From an uncultured cyanobacterium (GTDB lineage: Bacteria > Cyanobacteriota > Cyanobacteriia > Thermostichales > Thermostichaceae), in contig CALFBB010000015.1 of assembly GCA_937944885.1 (NCBI GenBank), positions 1-58,825 of the forward strand: a DNA stretch of 58,825 bases. Reading direction: 5' to 3'. The notes under the pieces are model-generated. The model ran no database searches. It had not been told where the DNA came from and worked only from the letters and a program-made list of their open reading frames with translations. A program made the position numbers and the translations under genes. This document shows, piece after piece, positions 30,771 through 39,001 of the stretch (positions are counted from its first letter, which is position 1; every line of letters begins with the position of its first letter).

Positions 30771-30787
30771 AGCCGGATCCTAAAAGA

Positions 30788-32431
30788 CTAGGCCCCCACA
30801 AAGGGGAGGGTACCGTGCCACAGGTGGGAAGGAAACAACACCAACAGACCCGGCTGCGGCCGTACCCGGTGAACTAAGGGTGAATCGGTAGAGGGCTTAA
30901 AGGGAAAACAATCCGGATAGATCCCAAACTGCAGCCATCCGCCAGCATCTGCCTCATCCTCAACCCCATCGGGGATCTGCACGTAGTAGACGCCGCTAAG
31001 CCTGGCGGAAGGATGTACATGCGGGACTTGGTGCCCCTGGGATCCCATGACCACTGCCCAGAGATCCCACACTTGAAACGGCCCGCGACACTCCTCTAAC
31101 CAGGGATGACCTAAAGGCAACTGAGATAGGAGCCGCTGCAGATAGAGGGGCACAGTAGCAGCAATGCGGGATCCCAGCTGGTGAAGGGGATGATTGGCAT
31201 CGGTAGGATCCAGGTCTGCCAACAAATGGCCGCTGTGGTAGCCACCGCGGGTAGCGTTGCCGCGGCGCTCCCAACTGAGGCTGGGGTGAGCCAAGATCCA
31301 CTCCGCCAGGCGTTGATTGAGAATAGCTGTTGCCTCAGGATCGGTGCCGGGAAAGGCTTGCACAAAGGTTTGCGCATCCGCCCAAGTCCTGGCTCTCTCC
31401 CAATCGTCTTGAGCTGCCCAAGCTATACTCTGCAAAGCTAGAGCAAAAGGGTGAGCCGGTTCTAGTTGCAAAGCCTTCTCACAGGCAGCTTCTGCTGCCA
31501 GGGGATCCCCTTTCCTCAGCAACACATGGGCCAAGTTGAGGTGGCACCTCAACGAATAGGGATCCGCCAGCACCGCCCGTTGGCAGCATTGCAACCCCTG
31601 CTCCAGCTTGCCCATTCGCGCAAAGACATCCCCCAAATTGCTGAGAGCTTCCGCATATCCAGCACGGGCTAGGATAGCCTGCTGATAGCACTGTGCTGCT
31701 TGTTGCAGGTGTCCTTGCTCTTCGTAGAGAGTTCCTAGGTTGTTGTGGGCTTCGGCAAGATTGGGGTTCAGCTGCAGCGCCCGGCGATAATTCTGCTCGG
31801 CGGCCTGCCTATCTCCGGTAGCTTTTAGAGCATTACCTAGGTTGTTATAGGCTTCAGCATAGTCCGGTTGCAGGCGAATTGCCTCTTGGTAGGCTTGGAT
31901 GGCCTCCAAGAGGGATCCCATCTCTTTGAGGAGAATCCCCAGGTCATTGTGAGCCGGGGCAGATTGAGGCTGTAGCCGTACCACCTCTCGATACCGCTGG
32001 ACGGCCTCTCGGTAAAGTCGAACAGCACGCAACAACTGGGCAAAGTTCACCCGTGCTTCCAAGTGATTCGGATCCAGAACCAGCGCCTGCCGATAATGAG
32101 GGACTGCCTCTGCTAGGGATCCCTGGCTGTGGAGCAAGAAAGCCAAGTTGTAATGGGCATCTGCCGCTTCTGGCTGTAAATCCACCACCTTCTGCAGGTA
32201 ATGCAGCGCCTGTTGTGGCTGGCCTTGCCGATGGGCAATCATCCCCAAAACTTGCAGGGATCCCGTGTGGTGGGGGTCTAGAGCCAGAATCTCCTCGGCC
32301 AACTGAGCCGCTTGCGGCAGGTTCCCCTGCTGCCCATGGGCAAGACAGGTGGCAAAGCCAGAATCCACATCCAGATGAGAACCGGCTTTAGGAGGAAGTG
32401 GAGCTATAAGAAGCAGCTTAAAATCAACCAA
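30788..32431 (-). CDS. TPR-repeat protein with C-terminal 2OG-Fe(II) oxygenase-like domain
   Basis: About 547 aa. Residues 25 to about 330 are nine or so consecutive tetratricopeptide repeats (AHYNLAFLLHSQGSLAEAVP, AYNNLGNALKATGDRQAAEQ, AHNNLGTLYEEQGHLQQAAQ and so on). The C-terminal domain shows PHVHPSARLSGVYYVQIP, GGWLQFG and PGLLVLFPSHLWHGTLPF, the pattern of the 2OG-FeII_Oxy_5 family with presumed iron-ligand histidines. It probably hydroxylates a peptide or protein held by the TPR array; the substrate is unknown. It stops soon after HGTLPF, shorter than relatives by roughly ten residues. TTG start at 32431 is tentative. lipB follows by 17 bases. Confidence 0.85.
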   Translation of the reverse strand: MVDFKLLLIAPLPPKAGSHLDVDSGFATCLAHGQQGNLPQAAQLAEEILALDPHHTGSLQVLGMIAHRQGQPQQALHYLQKVVDLQPEAADAHYNLAFLLHSQGSLAEAVPHYRQALVLDPNHLEARVNFAQLLRAVRLYREAVQRYREVVRLQPQSAPAHNDLGILLKEMGSLLEAIQAYQEAIRLQPDYAEAYNNLGNALKATGDRQAAEQNYRRALQLNPNLAEAHNNLGTLYEEQGHLQQAAQCYQQAILARAGYAEALSNLGDVFARMGKLEQGLQCCQRAVLADPYSLRCHLNLAHVLLRKGDPLAAEAACEKALQLEPAHPFALALQSIAWAAQDDWERARTWADAQTFVQAFPGTDPEATAILNQRLAEWILAHPSLSWERRGNATRGGYHSGHLLADLDPTDANHPLHQLGSRIAATVPLYLQRLLSQLPLGHPWLEECRGPFQVWDLWAVVMGSQGHQVPHVHPSARLSGVYYVQIPDGVEDEADAGGWLQFGIYPDCFPFKPSTDSPLVHRVRPQPGLLVLFPSHLWHGTLPFVGA

Positions 32432-32561
32432 GGCTTGTCAGATCCTGACTTTACCAGTTTGTACAGGCCAGATTCAGATTTTTAGGCCGCCCAGAACAGT
32501 TCCTCCCTCGGGATGGTGACATCCTCCAGCTACAGGGCAGAACCGATAGCCTCCGCAAAAC

Positions 32562-32894
32562 CTAAGCCACAGGTAGGTTCACCTGCGCCCGCAACCGTTC
32601 TAACAAAGCCGGTGGCTGCAACAGCCCTTCAATGCGGTCAATCGGTTGCCCATCCTTAAACAAAATCAAGGTCGGTAACGCCTGGATCCCCCAGCGAGCA
32701 GCAATGTTTGGGTACTTTTCGGTATCCACCTTAACAAAAGAAACAGCATCCCCTACCTGCGGTTTCACCTGCTCCAGCACCTCGGCCATCAACCGACAAG
32801 GGCCGCACCAAGAAGCATAGAAATCCACCAGAATTGGGGTGCGGGATCCCCGAACCATATCATCAAAACTTTTGAATTGTTGCTTGTGAGCCAT
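32562..32894 (-). CDS. thioredoxin
   Basis: 110-aa thioredoxin with a single Trx fold. Active site WCGPC in DFYASWCGPCRLM, cis-proline in LPTLILFKDG, no signal peptide, so cytoplasmic. Reduces target disulfides with electrons from ferredoxin- or NADPH-thioredoxin reductase. The R-L-M after WCGPC and short N-terminus suggest a y/q-like minor thioredoxin rather than the major m-type; that subtype call is weak. ATG follows AGCGGAGGATTCT. Confidence 0.95.
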   Translation of the reverse strand: MAHKQQFKSFDDMVRGSRTPILVDFYASWCGPCRLMAEVLEQVKPQVGDAVSFVKVDTEKYPNIAARWGIQALPTLILFKDGQPIDRIEGLLQPPALLERLRAQVNLPVA

Positions 32895-33118
32895 AGAATC
32901 CTCCGCTGGAGCTCAAGGGAAAAAGTTTGAGTGTGACCTATTTACAGGTTAACTATTTAACTTCGAGGTTTAACAGTTGGGAATCCCCCTACTGCCGGTT
33001 TCGGTTTCCCGGTAGGATGTCTAGGGTTTACAGAGGTGTAGCTGTAGTCTAGGCGGTCGCCTTCAGAAATGGGGCGGACTTTACTGGGGTTTAAGGATTT
33101 TGGAGGAGTGGGATCCCG

Positions 33119-34390
33119 ATGGCAGCAGGCAGCAGCATGGTGAATCGTGGCGTGTGGGGGTTAATCCTGGCCGGGTTGGGCTTAAGCCTGTGGGGAGCGG
33201 GGCGTTGGGTTTGGGATCCCACACAAGCGCCGGCTGGTCTTATCCAGGTGGCCATTGGGATTCTGTTAAGCCTAGGTACCTTGCTTTGTTGGTTAACTAC
33301 TCGCCCTGCCGATCAACTGTGGGTAGAGCCGAAAGGTTGGACCCTGCGGCGAGAAACACCACAGCGGTGGCGCCTTCAGGCCGAGTTTGTGGCCCGCAAC
33401 CTCAACCCGCTTTTGGAGGTAACCCTAGCCCAGGTGAATCCCCGGCTACACTTACTCAGCAGCGGCTCTTTGGAAGGTATCCACTCCGTGATCCGGCTGC
33501 GTTCCCGCCATGAGGATTTACCGCCTCGCAACGACAACTACTGGCAAGCTTACATCCTCAGCCCTAAAGGTCAGACGGGATTGGAGCTGGAAATTGAGCT
33601 GAGGGGGGAAGGGCTAGCAGACCTACACTCTGCCTGGGTGGAGCTGGACTACATCCAGTATGGTCGCCAGGAGCGCACTCTAAAAACCAGCCATCTCATC
33701 CTGCCACTGCAGGAGGTGGAACCTCTGCTGGAGCTGAACTGGCAACAGCAGGAGCACCTGAGCTGGGCGCCTATTCCCACTCCTTTGCTCACCCCTGGTG
33801 ATGAGTGGCCGGCGATTATTGACCGTTATGTTCGCCCCCATGCTCAACCGGGAGATATTGTGGCCATTTCTGAGACAGCGGCTGCCGTTGTGCAGGGGAA
33901 CTTTCGCCATCCTTTACAGGTGAAGCCCGGCCTCCTGGCCCGCACCTTGTGCTACTTTTTTCCCTCCAAAACCAGCCTCTCTAGCCGCTATGGGTTGCAA
34001 ACCTTGATCGATTGCTCTGGCGCCTGGCGGGTGCTAGCAGCCTTTATCGTCGGATCCCTGGCCAAGGTATTGGGCATTCCAGGAGTGTTTTATGTTCTAG
34101 CAGGAGAACAAGCGGCCCTCATCGATGATGTGACCGGTACCTTGCCGCCCTATGACCAATTTATTGTCCTCGGGCCTGAGGCACCGGCCCAACTGGTGCA
34201 ACAGCTGCAAGCCCAAACCGGCTACGACGTGGCTATTGTCGATGCCAACGATCTGGGAGAAGTGAAGATCCTGGCAGCCACCGCCGGCGTCAAGGGATCC
34301 CTCGTAGAACAAGCACTCCGGAAGAATCCAGCCGGTAACTCTGCCGAACAGACCCCTATTGTGCTGATTCGGCCCAGCGCGGGGCAGTAG
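33119..34390 (+). CDS. membrane-anchored CofE-like (F420-0:gamma-glutamyl ligase) protein
   Basis: 423 aa. Two N-terminal hydrophobic helices (about 11-30 and 38-60), then a 150-residue beta-rich region I do not recognise. From about residue 220 there is a CofE-like domain: PTPLLTPGDEWPAIIDRYVRP, PGDIVAISETAAAVVQG and VDANDLGEVKILAATAG. True CofE adds glutamates to coenzyme F420-0. Cyanobacterial proteins of this architecture carry that annotation, but their substrate is unproven and no other F420 gene is near. Ribosome-binding site GGAGGAG lies 10 bases before the ATG. It runs convergently into the sulP gene, overlapping its 3' end by 35 bases. Confidence 0.75.
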   Translation: MAAGSSMVNRGVWGLILAGLGLSLWGAGRWVWDPTQAPAGLIQVAIGILLSLGTLLCWLTTRPADQLWVEPKGWTLRRETPQRWRLQAEFVARNLNPLLEVTLAQVNPRLHLLSSGSLEGIHSVIRLRSRHEDLPPRNDNYWQAYILSPKGQTGLELEIELRGEGLADLHSAWVELDYIQYGRQERTLKTSHLILPLQEVEPLLELNWQQQEHLSWAPIPTPLLTPGDEWPAIIDRYVRPHAQPGDIVAISETAAAVVQGNFRHPLQVKPGLLARTLCYFFPSKTSLSSRYGLQTLIDCSGAWRVLAAFIVGSLAKVLGIPGVFYVLAGEQAALIDDVTGTLPPYDQFIVLGPEAPAQLVQQLQAQTGYDVAIVDANDLGEVKILAATAGVKGSLVEQALRKNPAGNSAEQTPIVLIRPSAGQ

Positions 34391-36161
34391 GGCTGAGATA
34401 CCGCGATTGGATCACCTGCATCGCCTGGTGAGTGGATAAAAACAGGTGATCGGCACCCAGCTTCTCCACAAAGCCAATGGCCTGGAGACGATCCATCACC
34501 GGCCCCTTCACCTCAGCCAAGTGAAATTGCACCCCTGCCTGCTGTAGCTTCTCCATCAGCTGCAACAAGGATTCCAAAGCACTGCCATCGATAAAATTGA
34601 CCGCGCTACAGATAAGCAGCAGATGCTCCACCTGGGGTCGTTCTGCCACCTCCCTAAGCAAATACTCCTCCAGATAGGCAGCATTGGCAAAAAACAAGCT
34701 CTCATCCACCCGTACCGCCAGAATCCGTGGATCCGTGAGCACCTCATGTCGCAACACATTGCGGTAGTGCTCCGTCCCCGGCACCTGCCCGACAATGGCA
34801 ATGTGAGGCCGGCTGCTGCGCCAGAGGAACAACAGAATCGAGACAACCACCCCGATGCCGATCCCCGGCTCCACTCCTACCCCGAGCACGCTGATAAAGG
34901 TAGCCATCCATACCCCAGCCTCTCCGCGGTCGTAGTGCCAGCTGTGGAGCAAGGGGCGAAAGTCTACCAAGCCCAGTACCGCCACCAGGATAATTGCTGC
35001 TAGGGTCGTCTGGGGCAAAAAGAAAAACAGCGGCATCAGGAAGATCACCGTCAGGGCCAGGAGCGCAGCCGTGATCAAGGAGGCTAAGCCTGTATTAGCA
35101 CCTGCCTGGAAATTGACCACCGAGCGGCTGATCCCTCCGGTAACCGGGTACCCACCGGTAAAGGCAGCCGCCAGGTTAGCCGCCCCCAACCCCAGCAAAT
35201 CCTGGTTGGGATCCACCTTTTGCCGCCGTTTGCTGGCCAAGGATTGCCCCACCGCATAGCTTTCGGTAAAACCCACCAAGCTAATGGCCAAAGCTGTTGG
35301 CAACAGGGCTCCCCATTGTGCAGCAGTCAACTCCGGCCGAGTTAGTGGAGGCAACCCCGCAGGAATGGCACCCACCACAGCTACCCCAAATTGCTGCGAC
35401 AACCCTAGGCCCCACACCAGCAGGGTAGTGAGGAGGACTACCCCCAGAGGAGCTGCCTTACTGAGGGGCAAGACCCAGCCAGCCGGGATCCCCCATTGGT
35501 GCAGCTGAGCCGGTAAGCGACGATTGCCATAGAGCAGGAGGCCAATGGCCAACAGCCCCAAGCTGAGCGTCACCCCATTCAAGCTCTCCAGGCTGTGCCA
35601 CAGCTCCTGCAGCAACTTCAGAAATGACTCTGTATTGGGGATGCGCACCCCCAGCAAATGCTTGAGTTGGCTAAAAGCAATGATCAATGCCGCAGCGCTG
35701 GTAAAAGCAGAAATCACGGCGTGGCTGAGGAAATTGACCAGGAAACCCAGCCGCACTATCCCCATAGCCGCTTGAAGGAGGCCAACTTCCAGAGCCACCC
35801 CTAAAGCCAACTGCCCGTACTCCGGGCTACCCACTTCTGCTAAGGGTTCCAATCCCGCCGCCACCAGCAGCGACACCATGGCTACCGGCCCCACCGCCAA
35901 AGCTCGACTGGATCCCAGCAAGCCATAGACAGCCGGAGGCAAAATGCCGGTGTACAACCCCGTTTGAGGGGGTAAACCCGCTAACAGCGCATAGGCCATG
36001 CTTTGGGGCACCAGCATAATCGCCACAATGATGCCAGCAATCACATCCCCCGGCAGATCAGACCGCCGGTAGTGCAGCAGCCACTCGGTAAAAGGTAAGT
36101 AGCGCCGCAGGATACCGGATATCACTCTACGGGAAGCCTGTACTTTGGGGATCCCTGTCAT
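34356..36161 (-). CDS. SulP/SLC26 family anion transporter
   Basis: 601-aa inner-membrane anion transporter with a C-terminal cytoplasmic STAS domain. Seen: the SulP signature region DVIAGIIVAIMLVPQSMAYA, AGLPPQTGLYTGILPP and SSRALAVGPVAMVSLL, 10-12 further hydrophobic segments, and STAS from about residue 450 (ILAVRVDESLFFANAAYLEE, LLLICSAVNFIDGSALESLL). Substrate could be sulfate or bicarbonate. Position behind a rhodanese and a persulfide dioxygenase favours a sulfur oxyanion, by inference. The ATG at 36161 overlaps the rhodanese stop (ATGA), so translation is coupled. Confidence 0.9.
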   Translation of the reverse strand: MTGIPKVQASRRVISGILRRYLPFTEWLLHYRRSDLPGDVIAGIIVAIMLVPQSMAYALLAGLPPQTGLYTGILPPAVYGLLGSSRALAVGPVAMVSLLVAAGLEPLAEVGSPEYGQLALGVALEVGLLQAAMGIVRLGFLVNFLSHAVISAFTSAAALIIAFSQLKHLLGVRIPNTESFLKLLQELWHSLESLNGVTLSLGLLAIGLLLYGNRRLPAQLHQWGIPAGWVLPLSKAAPLGVVLLTTLLVWGLGLSQQFGVAVVGAIPAGLPPLTRPELTAAQWGALLPTALAISLVGFTESYAVGQSLASKRRQKVDPNQDLLGLGAANLAAAFTGGYPVTGGISRSVVNFQAGANTGLASLITAALLALTVIFLMPLFFFLPQTTLAAIILVAVLGLVDFRPLLHSWHYDRGEAGVWMATFISVLGVGVEPGIGIGVVVSILLFLWRSSRPHIAIVGQVPGTEHYRNVLRHEVLTDPRILAVRVDESLFFANAAYLEEYLLREVAERPQVEHLLLICSAVNFIDGSALESLLQLMEKLQQAGVQFHLAEVKGPVMDRLQAIGFVEKLGADHLFLSTHQAMQVIQSRYLSPTAPRWAESAQ

Positions 36162-36736
36162 AGAGACTGACCTCGATTCCAAGGCATACGCGCCAGCAGC
36201 AGGGCCATACCACAGGTATTGGTGATCCCAGCAAAGACCAACCCTGCCCCAACAAAGCCACTCAAAAACAACCAGCCTGGATGCACAAAAGTCCCCAGCA
36301 AGGTACCCAACAGAACCAGGGATCCGGCTGCAATTTGCACCTGCCGCATCAAGGAGATGGGTGCATTTTGGCTACGCGTTACGGGTAACTGCGCCGCTTT
36401 CCAGGCTTCGATCCCCCCTTTGAGGTTGATCACCTCTGGCCAACCCTTGTCCAAAAGCTGACAACTGGCGCGAATAGAGCGGCTACCCATGCGACACTGC
36501 AGCACCATCGGCTGTTCCGGTGTGGAGACAGGCACTTGAGTTGGGTCAAAGGTAGATAGCGGCATGTTAATCGCCCCCGGGATCCGCTCTTCGGCATACT
36601 CTGAAGGCTCCCGCACATCAATCAGTTTGACTCGCCCTTGGTCCAACCATGCTTTTAAGGTCAAGGCATCGATTTCCTTGAGACGGGGATCCTGTTGAGA
36701 TTGAGAAGGAACTCGAGGGATGGGTACAGTTGTCAT
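36158..36736 (-). CDS. rhodanese-domain membrane protein (YgaP-like)
   Basis: 192 aa. Residues 20-125 form a rhodanese domain (KLIDVREPSEYAEERIPGAI) with the active-site loop QCRMGSRS; its Cys carries the persulfide. Residues 130-190 are two hydrophobic helices ending GITNTCGMALLLARMPWN, the DUF2892/YgaP membrane part. Such proteins move sulfane sulfur at the inner membrane. It is followed by sulP with a 4-base stop/start overlap, and the persulfide dioxygenase gene lies upstream on the same strand. Confidence 0.93.
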   Translation of the reverse strand: MTTVPIPRVPSQSQQDPRLKEIDALTLKAWLDQGRVKLIDVREPSEYAEERIPGAINMPLSTFDPTQVPVSTPEQPMVLQCRMGSRSIRASCQLLDKGWPEVINLKGGIEAWKAAQLPVTRSQNAPISLMRQVQIAAGSLVLLGTLLGTFVHPGWLFLSGFVGAGLVFAGITNTCGMALLLARMPWNRGQSL

Positions 36737-37105
36737 GATGTTCTCCTTTCTAGATTTTGCGCTTGGGTTGTTGTCCTTTTACCAGCACTAGGATCGGTCA
36801 GCATTGAGGTCTTGAGAGGGTGAACCTCACCATCCATGAACAGGGAAAGAAAGTTTTGACTTGTCTGTTGTCTTTGAGCCGAGGCACTCTACCACAGCAA
36901 TCCATTTTTTGGGCTTAACCTTCACACCGCCGATCAACATCAGTCAGGTCAAGCCTTGAGCAATAGATCCTGACGAATTAAGCCGCAAATTAAGCCAGAT
37001 TGCGGATTGATGGGGATCTGGTTTTGGTCAAGACCGAAAGCCAGATCCTCAGGTTACCTGACTTCTTCCAGACTTTTTCCAGACTTTTTCCTAGATCAAC
37101 CTAGG
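36737..37105 (-). other. intergenic region between persulfide dioxygenase and rhodanese genes
   Basis: 369 bases without a supported gene. CCAGACTTTTT is repeated in tandem at 37068-37078 and 37079-37089, just after the stop of the dioxygenase gene on the minus strand. TTCTAGATTTTGC-type AT-rich sequence and AGGAG sit upstream of the rhodanese ATG. The length suggests a separate promoter for rhodanese-sulP in addition to read-through. Confidence 0.6.
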
Positions 37106-37822
37106 CTAAACAGTGGTTGGAACTTTGCCACACTGTTCGTTGGCCGGGACTGCTTCTTGGAGCTTTTTCGGATTCGGTAGGTTCAAGCTATTCATCAGGG
37201 CAATAAAGCTGTCGCGAGAACGCAGGGATCCCGTTGCCGGGTCAGTAAAGCGAGGGTTCCAGCGTTTTTCTTCCCCAATGGTTGAAACTGTGTGCCCCTT
37301 GTAATCATGCCCTGGGTAAACCCAAGTTTCATCCGGTAGGCTGAATAAATGTTGCGTGACATGGTCATACATTAAGCCGGGATCCCCACTTTGAAAATCG
37401 GTTCGCCCACAACCGCGAATGAACAATGAATCCCCCGTCAAAACCCGATCCCCATTCACTCGATAGGTCATGTGGCTGTCCGTGTGCCCCAGGGTAGCAA
37501 TTGCCTCAATGGGGATGGATCCCACCTGTAGAGTTTCTCCATGGGCAATAAAACGGTCGGCACATTGGGCTTTTGCCTGTACCGGCACAACTCCCTGACA
37601 ACCGGTTCGCTCCCGTAATTCACCTGTCCCTGTCACATGATCCGCATGCACATGGGTTTCCAAGCAGTATTTCAGGGTCAGCCCCAGTTCCCGAATCAAG
37701 GTTAAGTCCCGCTCCACCTGTTCCAGCACCGGATCCACCAGCGCTGCTTCTCGTGTAACCGGATCCGCAATTAAATAGGTGTAAGTGCTTGTTTCTTGGT
37801 CAAACAGTTGCCGAAAGAGCAT
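37106..37822 (-). CDS. ETHE1-type persulfide dioxygenase (metallo-beta-lactamase fold)
   Basis: 238-aa mononuclear-iron hydrolase-fold enzyme oxidising glutathione persulfide to sulfite. Metal motif THVHADHVTG, second-shell HTDSHMTYRV, GDSLFIRGCGRTDFQSGD and VYPGHDYKG match the ETHE1/Blh group, which has H-x-H-x-D-H and the GRTDFQ.GD signature. Ribosome-binding site GGAGGACCTT precedes the ATG. It is divergent from an ArsR-family gene, the layout known for BigR/SqrR-controlled sulfide detoxification genes. Confidence 0.93.
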   Translation of the reverse strand: MLFRQLFDQETSTYTYLIADPVTREAALVDPVLEQVERDLTLIRELGLTLKYCLETHVHADHVTGTGELRERTGCQGVVPVQAKAQCADRFIAHGETLQVGSIPIEAIATLGHTDSHMTYRVNGDRVLTGDSLFIRGCGRTDFQSGDPGLMYDHVTQHLFSLPDETWVYPGHDYKGHTVSTIGEEKRWNPRFTDPATGSLRSRDSFIALMNSLNLPNPKKLQEAVPANEQCGKVPTTV

Positions 37823-37865
37823 AAGGTCCTCCTGAATACCGATCGAGACTACAGTCCCTGATTAC

Positions 37866-37895
37866 TTTTAACTATATAACTAATTGGTGTTAAAA
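37866..37895. promoter_or_regulatory. candidate operator between divergent arsR-type and dioxygenase genes
   Basis: Inverted repeat TTTTAAC (37866-37872) and GTTAAAA (37889-37895) with perfect 7-base arms around an AT-rich centre (TATATAACTAATTGG). It sits between the two divergent start codons (37822 and 37935), overlapping where both promoters must lie. AT-rich imperfect palindromes are typical for ArsR-fold repressors. Confidence 0.55.
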
Positions 37896-37934
37896 TCAAG
37901 CCAGTTGAGGTTAGCGGAGGGGGTGGTTGTCGTT

Positions 37935-38300
37935 ATGAGTGCAGAAGTGATGACTCCGGTTATGACTCCAGAAGTCCTAAACGGTGTAGCAGAGTACTTC
38001 AAGGTGCTCTCGGAGCCGAGTCGGCTGCAGATCCTGTGCGAGCTGCGTTCTGGCCCCAAGAATGTAACGGAGATTCTGGAAGCTACTGGTCTTGGCCAGG
38101 CCAATGTTTCTAAGCATTTGAAGATTTTGGCGCAAGCGGGTATTGTGAGCCGCCACCCGAAGGGGGTGAGCGTCTACTATCAAATTGCGAATCCCACCTG
38201 TTTTCAGCTGTGTGAGGCGGTGTGCAATCTGTTAGTTGAGCGGCTGCAGCAACAAGCCCGTCAGCTGGAGCCACTAGCGGCTGGTAAAGGTTGGTTTTGA
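37935..38300 (+). CDS. ArsR/SmtB-family repressor, probable sulfide/persulfide sensor
   Basis: 121-aa winged-helix dimer protein. Helix-turn-helix NVTEILEATGLGQANVSKHLKILAQAG, wing RHPKGVSVYYQIANP. Cysteines at 35 (RLQILCEL), 89, 93 and 97. In BigR/SqrR repressors a pair of cysteines about 65 residues apart forms a polysulfide bridge; C35 with C97 has nearly that spacing. The usual ArsR metal motif ELCVCDL is absent. ATG at 37935 follows GCGGAGGGGG; the frame start at 37884 would run through the operator. Divergent from the persulfide dioxygenase gene, which it probably represses together with rhodanese and sulP. Confidence 0.9.
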   Translation: MSAEVMTPVMTPEVLNGVAEYFKVLSEPSRLQILCELRSGPKNVTEILEATGLGQANVSKHLKILAQAGIVSRHPKGVSVYYQIANPTCFQLCEAVCNLLVERLQQQARQLEPLAAGKGWF

Positions 38301-39001
38301 GGGTAGCCGCCGCGCATCCTAACAAATGAACGCGAAGGGTCATTGGCTAATTAGCAGCAGACGGGATACAAGTGTTCCAGTCAAGTACGGCACTATTGCC
38401 CACCAGACCAGAACTCTGGGCGTCTGGGTAGATCTAAGACCTCCTTGGCAAGGTACAACTGACAAGGTACAACTCAACCTACAAGTCCTGGCATCACCCG
38501 ATTATAAACCTAGGGAACAGGCCAAAAGTTGGCATGAACACTTTCAACCCAGAACCCACAGGCAGAAATGACCTGGGGTGCTGCAAAGGCAAAAGTTGCT
38601 GGCAGTAGGCGAGAGCGCTGCCTCCCTCTCTGGCAACAGGATTGGGAAGCTACGACTTAATTGCGAAGCAATAAGTCGCTAGTTGCGTTCACAGCAAGCT
38701 GGTAGGGGTTCTCCAGTCTCATCCATTGCGATGGGTAGCGGTGGTTGGGGTCTAGCCTTTACTGAACAGCCCTGCAAAATAGATCCCATTCTACTCCGAG
38801 AGCAGAGCACTGCTGTGAGCCATCTTTCGGGGTAGTTAAGTCCACGCCGGTACGGAGGGTGGAGGTCAAGTCAAAAGAGGGCTGAGGCACAGCAAAGGTA
38901 CTTCAGCACTTAAGGTATGGGACTATCTGCTCCTAGGGGTAGGTCTTTCCTTAACCGAGGAGGGTTCACTCCTGCACAAACCCCTACACCGTACCATTTA
39001 G
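38301..39001. other. 701-base noncoding region with hairpins and a tandem repeat
   Basis: It lies between the convergent arsR-type and binding-protein genes. CAAGGTACAACT is duplicated at 38449-38460 and 38463-38474. A strong hairpin is formed by CGACTTAATTGC (38653-38664), loop GAA and GCAATAAGTCG (38668-38678), with one bulged A. The 81-codon frame at 38326-38571 shows no family features. The 38580-38990 part is G-rich with several further short stems and could be a structured RNA, but I could not match it to 6S RNA, tmRNA, RNase P RNA or SRP RNA. Confidence 0.6.

Noticed and set aside
38326-38571. 81-codon ORF after the ArsR-type gene
   Set aside because: Contains a tandem 12-mer and no domain-like pattern; start has no ribosome-binding site.
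38301-39001. 6S RNA, tmRNA, RNase P RNA or SRP RNA in the long spacer
   Set aside because: None of the conserved cores of these RNAs was found on either strand.
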